In this document: positions 61,425 to 64,000 of the stretch, piece after piece
Layout: every line of letters starts with the position of its first letter
Numbering within the stretch: position 1 is the stretch's first letter
NCBI GenBank assembly: GCA_024701455.1
Contig: JABXYP010000001.1
Location: 376,001 to 440,000 of the forward strand
Direction of reading: 5' to 3'
From: Bacillus sp. A301a_S52
GTDB lineage: Bacteria; Bacillota; Bacilli; Bacillales; Salisediminibacteriaceae
Length of the DNA: 64,000 nt
Notes under the pieces: generated by a model
Seen by the model: only the letters and a program-made list of their open reading frames with translations
The model's database searches: none
What the model was told of the DNA's origin: nothing
Position numbers and translations under genes: made by a program

Positions 61425-62828
61425 TCATGTTTTCTTGACTAATTTAAGAAGAAAGACGGTTTTACCTGGGCGGCTTTCAACTAAAGTTAATTGGCCTCCC
61501 ATCGCTTCAGCTAGTACTTGGCTTAATGGTAAACCGATTCCAAAACCTCGTTCTTTATATTTCTTGTTTTCTCCCCTGTAAAAACGTTCAAAAACAAACG
61601 GTTGATCGGTGACCGCTATACCTTCACCATTGTCTTCCACATACACATAAGCAAAGTGGGAGTGGGCAGTGGTTTCCACGGTGAGCGAGATGAAGCCGTC
61701 TTCTTTTCCAACGGCACTTATTGAATTTGCTAATATGTTCGAGAGAATTTGCTGTAGGCGTATCTCATCCACTTCAATAAGAACATCCTCTTCTGCTTGA
61801 TGAAGCACAATGGTTAATGCAGGGTTAGTTTGTGTCATGTTAAAACGGCGGACGATAGTAGAAATAGAGTCGTTTAATGAGAATAAACGGCTTTTTACAG
61901 GGACGTCATGAACGGCGAATGAATTAAATTCTACTAGGTCGGAGATCATGGTTTTTAAGCGCTCTGATTCCCCTAGGGCAGTTCGAATAAATGTGGCAGC
62001 CTCATTCTCTGAGACAACGCCATCTTGGATAGCTTGAAGGAGGCCGCTAATGGACGTTACCGGTGTTTTAAGTTCATGGGTAACTCCGGCAAGCAACTGA
62101 GTGCGAAGGGATTCAAGCTGGTCTAATCGTTCCGCCATTTTTTTAAAAGATTGAATGAGCTCATTCATCTCACGTTGAGGCAGATTAGAAGGTAGATTAA
62201 CATCATATCGGCCTGCTTGTATATGTTTAGCCGCATCAGCCACTTGTACGATTGGTTTTGATAATTTCTTTGTTAGTAGATACATTGCCCCCCAGCCTAT
62301 GAAGCCTAGGCTCACTATCATCACTGCAAGCAGACCGTATTCATGACGGTCTTCAATTGTTGGCGGTCTGTTTAGTTCGCTGATGGCGACCCAGCCGGTT
62401 GTTGTATTTTCATCTGTGATTGGTTCTTTGACAGTCATATATTGTTCGCCTGTACCAGCATCTTCAAGTATGTGGACTCTTTCGGTAGTATCAATAAACT
62501 CGTCATCAAATAATAAATTGGGTGATGCGGTTGAGGAAGAGAGCACATTCCCGTCTATATCCAATTCATATACGTAATGCTGCAGGTGAGGACGGGGGAT
62601 GTTTACTGGTGGTGGGAGAGGAACCACTTCTCCCTCTTCAGATAACTGTTGAGCTATCATCCCTGCAGCCATTTGAAGGTTGTCCACCTTTTGGACATAG
62701 GCCGAGTGCCGAATCCAAAGCACAGAAAATAAGGTTATGACGGCTAATCCAATACATATAGCCGCCACATAACGGGTTGTCCAATATTTAAGTAGTGATT
62801 GTTTATGAGGTGAACGGTTTGCTGACAC
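61425..62828 (-). CDS. Sensor histidine kinase with HAMP domain (OmpR-type system)
   Basis: About 467 aa from GTG 62828, which overlaps the regulator stop; the frame is open from 62876. Two membrane helices (about 18-40 and about 170-190) flank an external sensor domain of about 130 residues, then HAMP (KKLSKPIVQVADAAKHIQAGRYD), HisKA with His251 in THELKTPVTSISG, and HATPase (NILANSISAVG, VEDNGEGI, GFGIGLPLSQVL). The signal is unknown. It pairs with the response regulator just upstream. Confidence 0.9.
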   Translation of the reverse strand: MSANRSPHKQSLLKYWTTRYVAAICIGLAVITLFSVLWIRHSAYVQKVDNLQMAAGMIAQQLSEEGEVVPLPPPVNIPRPHLQHYVYELDIDGNVLSSSTASPNLLFDDEFIDTTERVHILEDAGTGEQYMTVKEPITDENTTTGWVAISELNRPPTIEDRHEYGLLAVMIVSLGFIGWGAMYLLTKKLSKPIVQVADAAKHIQAGRYDVNLPSNLPQREMNELIQSFKKMAERLDQLESLRTQLLAGVTHELKTPVTSISGLLQAIQDGVVSENEAATFIRTALGESERLKTMISDLVEFNSFAVHDVPVKSRLFSLNDSISTIVRRFNMTQTNPALTIVLHQAEEDVLIEVDEIRLQQILSNILANSISAVGKEDGFISLTVETTAHSHFAYVYVEDNGEGIAVTDQPFVFERFYRGENKKYKERGFGIGLPLSQVLAEAMGGQLTLVESRPGKTVFLLKLVKKT

Positions 62829-63501
62829 TGAATTGATACCCCAATCCACGTATAGTTTTGATTTCCCCGTCTTCATGGTGCCAATCGGATAAATATTTTC
62901 TGAGCCGTTTTATAGATAAATCGACGGCCCGATCACTGCCAATAAAATCAACACCCCAAACAGCGTTTAATAAATGATCACGCGTAAATGTTTTGTTTGG
63001 ATGAGCGGATAAAAAGATAAGTAAGGCCATTTCACGAGGGGGAAGAACAATCTCTGTATCATTAACGGTGACTCGGTGGGCATCTAAATCAATGTGTAAT
63101 TTACCGAAGTATCGGTTATTGTTTTCCTCTTCATTTTGCATGTGTGTACGATGGAGAACGGCCTTTACACGAGCGACAACCTCTTCTCCGTAAAATGGCT
63201 TTGGAATATAGTCATCAGCTCCGCCTTCAAATCCTTGTAAACGATGATTGAGTTGATTTAATGCTGTCAGCATAATAATTGGACACGGACGAAGTTTTCT
63301 GAACATTTGTAATAATTCCCATCCGTTTTTTCCAGGAAGCATGACATCGAGAAGAACGAGAGAAGGATGATAAGATTTAAATATAGCTAGAGCTTGATCC
63401 CCTTCAAAAGCTTGTTTGACAGAATAGCCTGCTTTTTTTAAATAGGCGGTCAATACTTGATTGATTGCAGGTTCATCCTCAACTATTAGGATTTTTTCCA
63501 T
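62803..63501 (-). CDS. OmpR-family response regulator
   Basis: 232 aa from ATG 63501 with GGAGG upstream (the frame is open from 63525). Receiver: ILIVEDEPA, phospho-acceptor Asp52 in LVLLDVMLPGKNG, IMLTAL, DDYIPKPF. C-terminal winged helix: ALLIFLSAHPNKTFTRDHLLNAVWGVDF ... AVDLSIKRLRKYL ... IRGLGYQF. Located between the sensor kinase and a CotH-type gene, all on the minus strand, so it may control the latter. Confidence 0.92.
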   Translation of the reverse strand: MEKILIVEDEPAINQVLTAYLKKAGYSVKQAFEGDQALAIFKSYHPSLVLLDVMLPGKNGWELLQMFRKLRPCPIIMLTALNQLNHRLQGFEGGADDYIPKPFYGEEVVARVKAVLHRTHMQNEEENNNRYFGKLHIDLDAHRVTVNDTEIVLPPREMALLIFLSAHPNKTFTRDHLLNAVWGVDFIGSDRAVDLSIKRLRKYLSDWHHEDGEIKTIRGLGYQFSVSKPFTS

Positions 63502-63541
63502 TATGATGCCTCCATTTTCTAACAATACCTTCTAGCATTAT

Positions 63542-64000
63542 TTAAATATGCCGTCGAAAGCGTGAGAAGAACACAGTGACACCGACCAAAGCGAGACCTA
63601 GCACGCCAACAGTAATACCTTCATATAGATTGTCCGCTGACGAACGTCCCGTTTCTCGATTAGGGCGACCCATATTGCTTGGCATCTCCCCTCTGTCTTC
63701 GGTGTATCCCGGCAATTCCACCCCTTCAGGTGCTTCCCAATCTCCTCCTGGAGCACCAGGCATATTTTCTCTAACCTCTTCAGATAAATCGTCTGGCAAG
63801 TCGCCTGGGGGCCCACCTTGCATGGCGCCACCCATATCATCACTTAACCCTTCACCATTTTCATATGATGGGATGTCACCGTCTAATTGCTGTTGGACGT
63901 TTTTGGTTCGTTCATTGATAAATCCAGTGATACCTGGAACATTGTCAATGGCTTCCACACCAGTGTTAGCAAGGAAATCATCGTAAGAGTAAAAGGCGGT
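63542..64000 (-). CDS. CotH-family protein, C-terminal part, runs off the window edge
   Basis: The minus-strand frame is open to base 64000 (TAFYSYDDFLANTGVEAIDNVP...). That segment and GITGFINERTKNVQQQLDGD resemble the end of CotH-kinase-type proteins, which phosphorylate spore coat proteins. It is followed by a Gly/Pro/Met-rich linker (GGAMQGGPPGDLPDD, then MPGAPGGDW) and a final membrane helix with the basic end FFSRFRRHI. The catalytic part lies outside the window. CotH is recalled from family memory, so treat as probable. Confidence 0.7.
   Translation of the reverse strand, partial: TAFYSYDDFLANTGVEAIDNVPGITGFINERTKNVQQQLDGDIPSYENGEGLSDDMGGAMQGGPPGDLPDDLSEEVRENMPGAPGGDWEAPEGVELPGYTEDRGEMPSNMGRPNRETGRSSADNLYEGITVGVLGLALVGVTVFFSRFRRHI

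Overview
The window is low-GC Gram-positive DNA that looks like a chromosome segment of a Bacillaceae bacterium, probably a soil, saline or alkaline type. The signs are AT-rich codon use, strong AGGAGG ribosome sites with frequent GTG/TTG starts, many lipobox lipoproteins, a close PdxK relative, a BstA/YfiT protein, an LnrJKLMN-like antibiotic-sensing operon, a DUF421/DUF4363 pair and a CotH-type protein. No rRNA, tRNA, CRISPR array, phage module or intact insertion sequence was seen. Most genes lie on the + strand.

Positions 1-11034 hold the most unusual region: a tandem array of eight gene pairs plus the end of a ninth. Each pair is a small membrane-anchored 'family A' protein (about 130-175 aa) followed by a 'family B' protein (about 180-197 aa). 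The pairs are diverged paralogues in strict A-then-B order. They carry a premature stop, a leftover B-gene tail and a near-identical 5' block shared by two A genes, all signs of unequal crossing-over or gene conversion. I do not recognise a function for either family.

Positions 11.1-18.3 kb hold a cysteine hydrolase, an ABC efflux-type transporter (ATPase plus 827-aa FtsX/MacB permease) bounded by long direct repeats, two DinB/BstA-fold proteins and an anchored hypothetical. Positions 19-24 kb hold a fumarase/aspartase-superfamily lyase, a decayed IS1380-type transposase between inverted palindromic repeats, a lipoprotein alpha-carbonic anhydrase and a papain-like amidase. Positions 24-29.8 kb form a p-aminobenzoyl-glutamate (folate breakdown product) uptake and cleavage cluster: AbgB-like, AbgT-like, a divergent regulator and AbgA-like. 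Positions 30-46.4 kb hold RDD, 5'-nucleotidase, VanZ-like, lipoprotein, DHA2 pump, DUF421/DUF4363, pdxK, AraC/DinB, cation symporter, SIMPL protein and a TetR-controlled MFS pump. Positions 46.5-53 kb hold an MHYT-GGDEF-EAL protein, a MarR/DUF3147 operon and several small proteins, including an Asn-rich 58-aa protein and a 44-aa protein. Positions 53-58.3 kb are the LnrJKLMN-like operon. The end holds GNAT, aldo/keto reductase, a two-domain lipoprotein and an OmpR-type two-component system beside the C-terminus of a CotH-family protein.

A second window-wide feature is a dispersed intergenic element, usually 110-205 bp, built from two or three hairpins. I count 17 full, deleted or remnant copies. 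All lie in the same orientation whatever the direction of the neighbouring genes, which suggests a role or constraint tied to replication direction, or strand-biased insertion.
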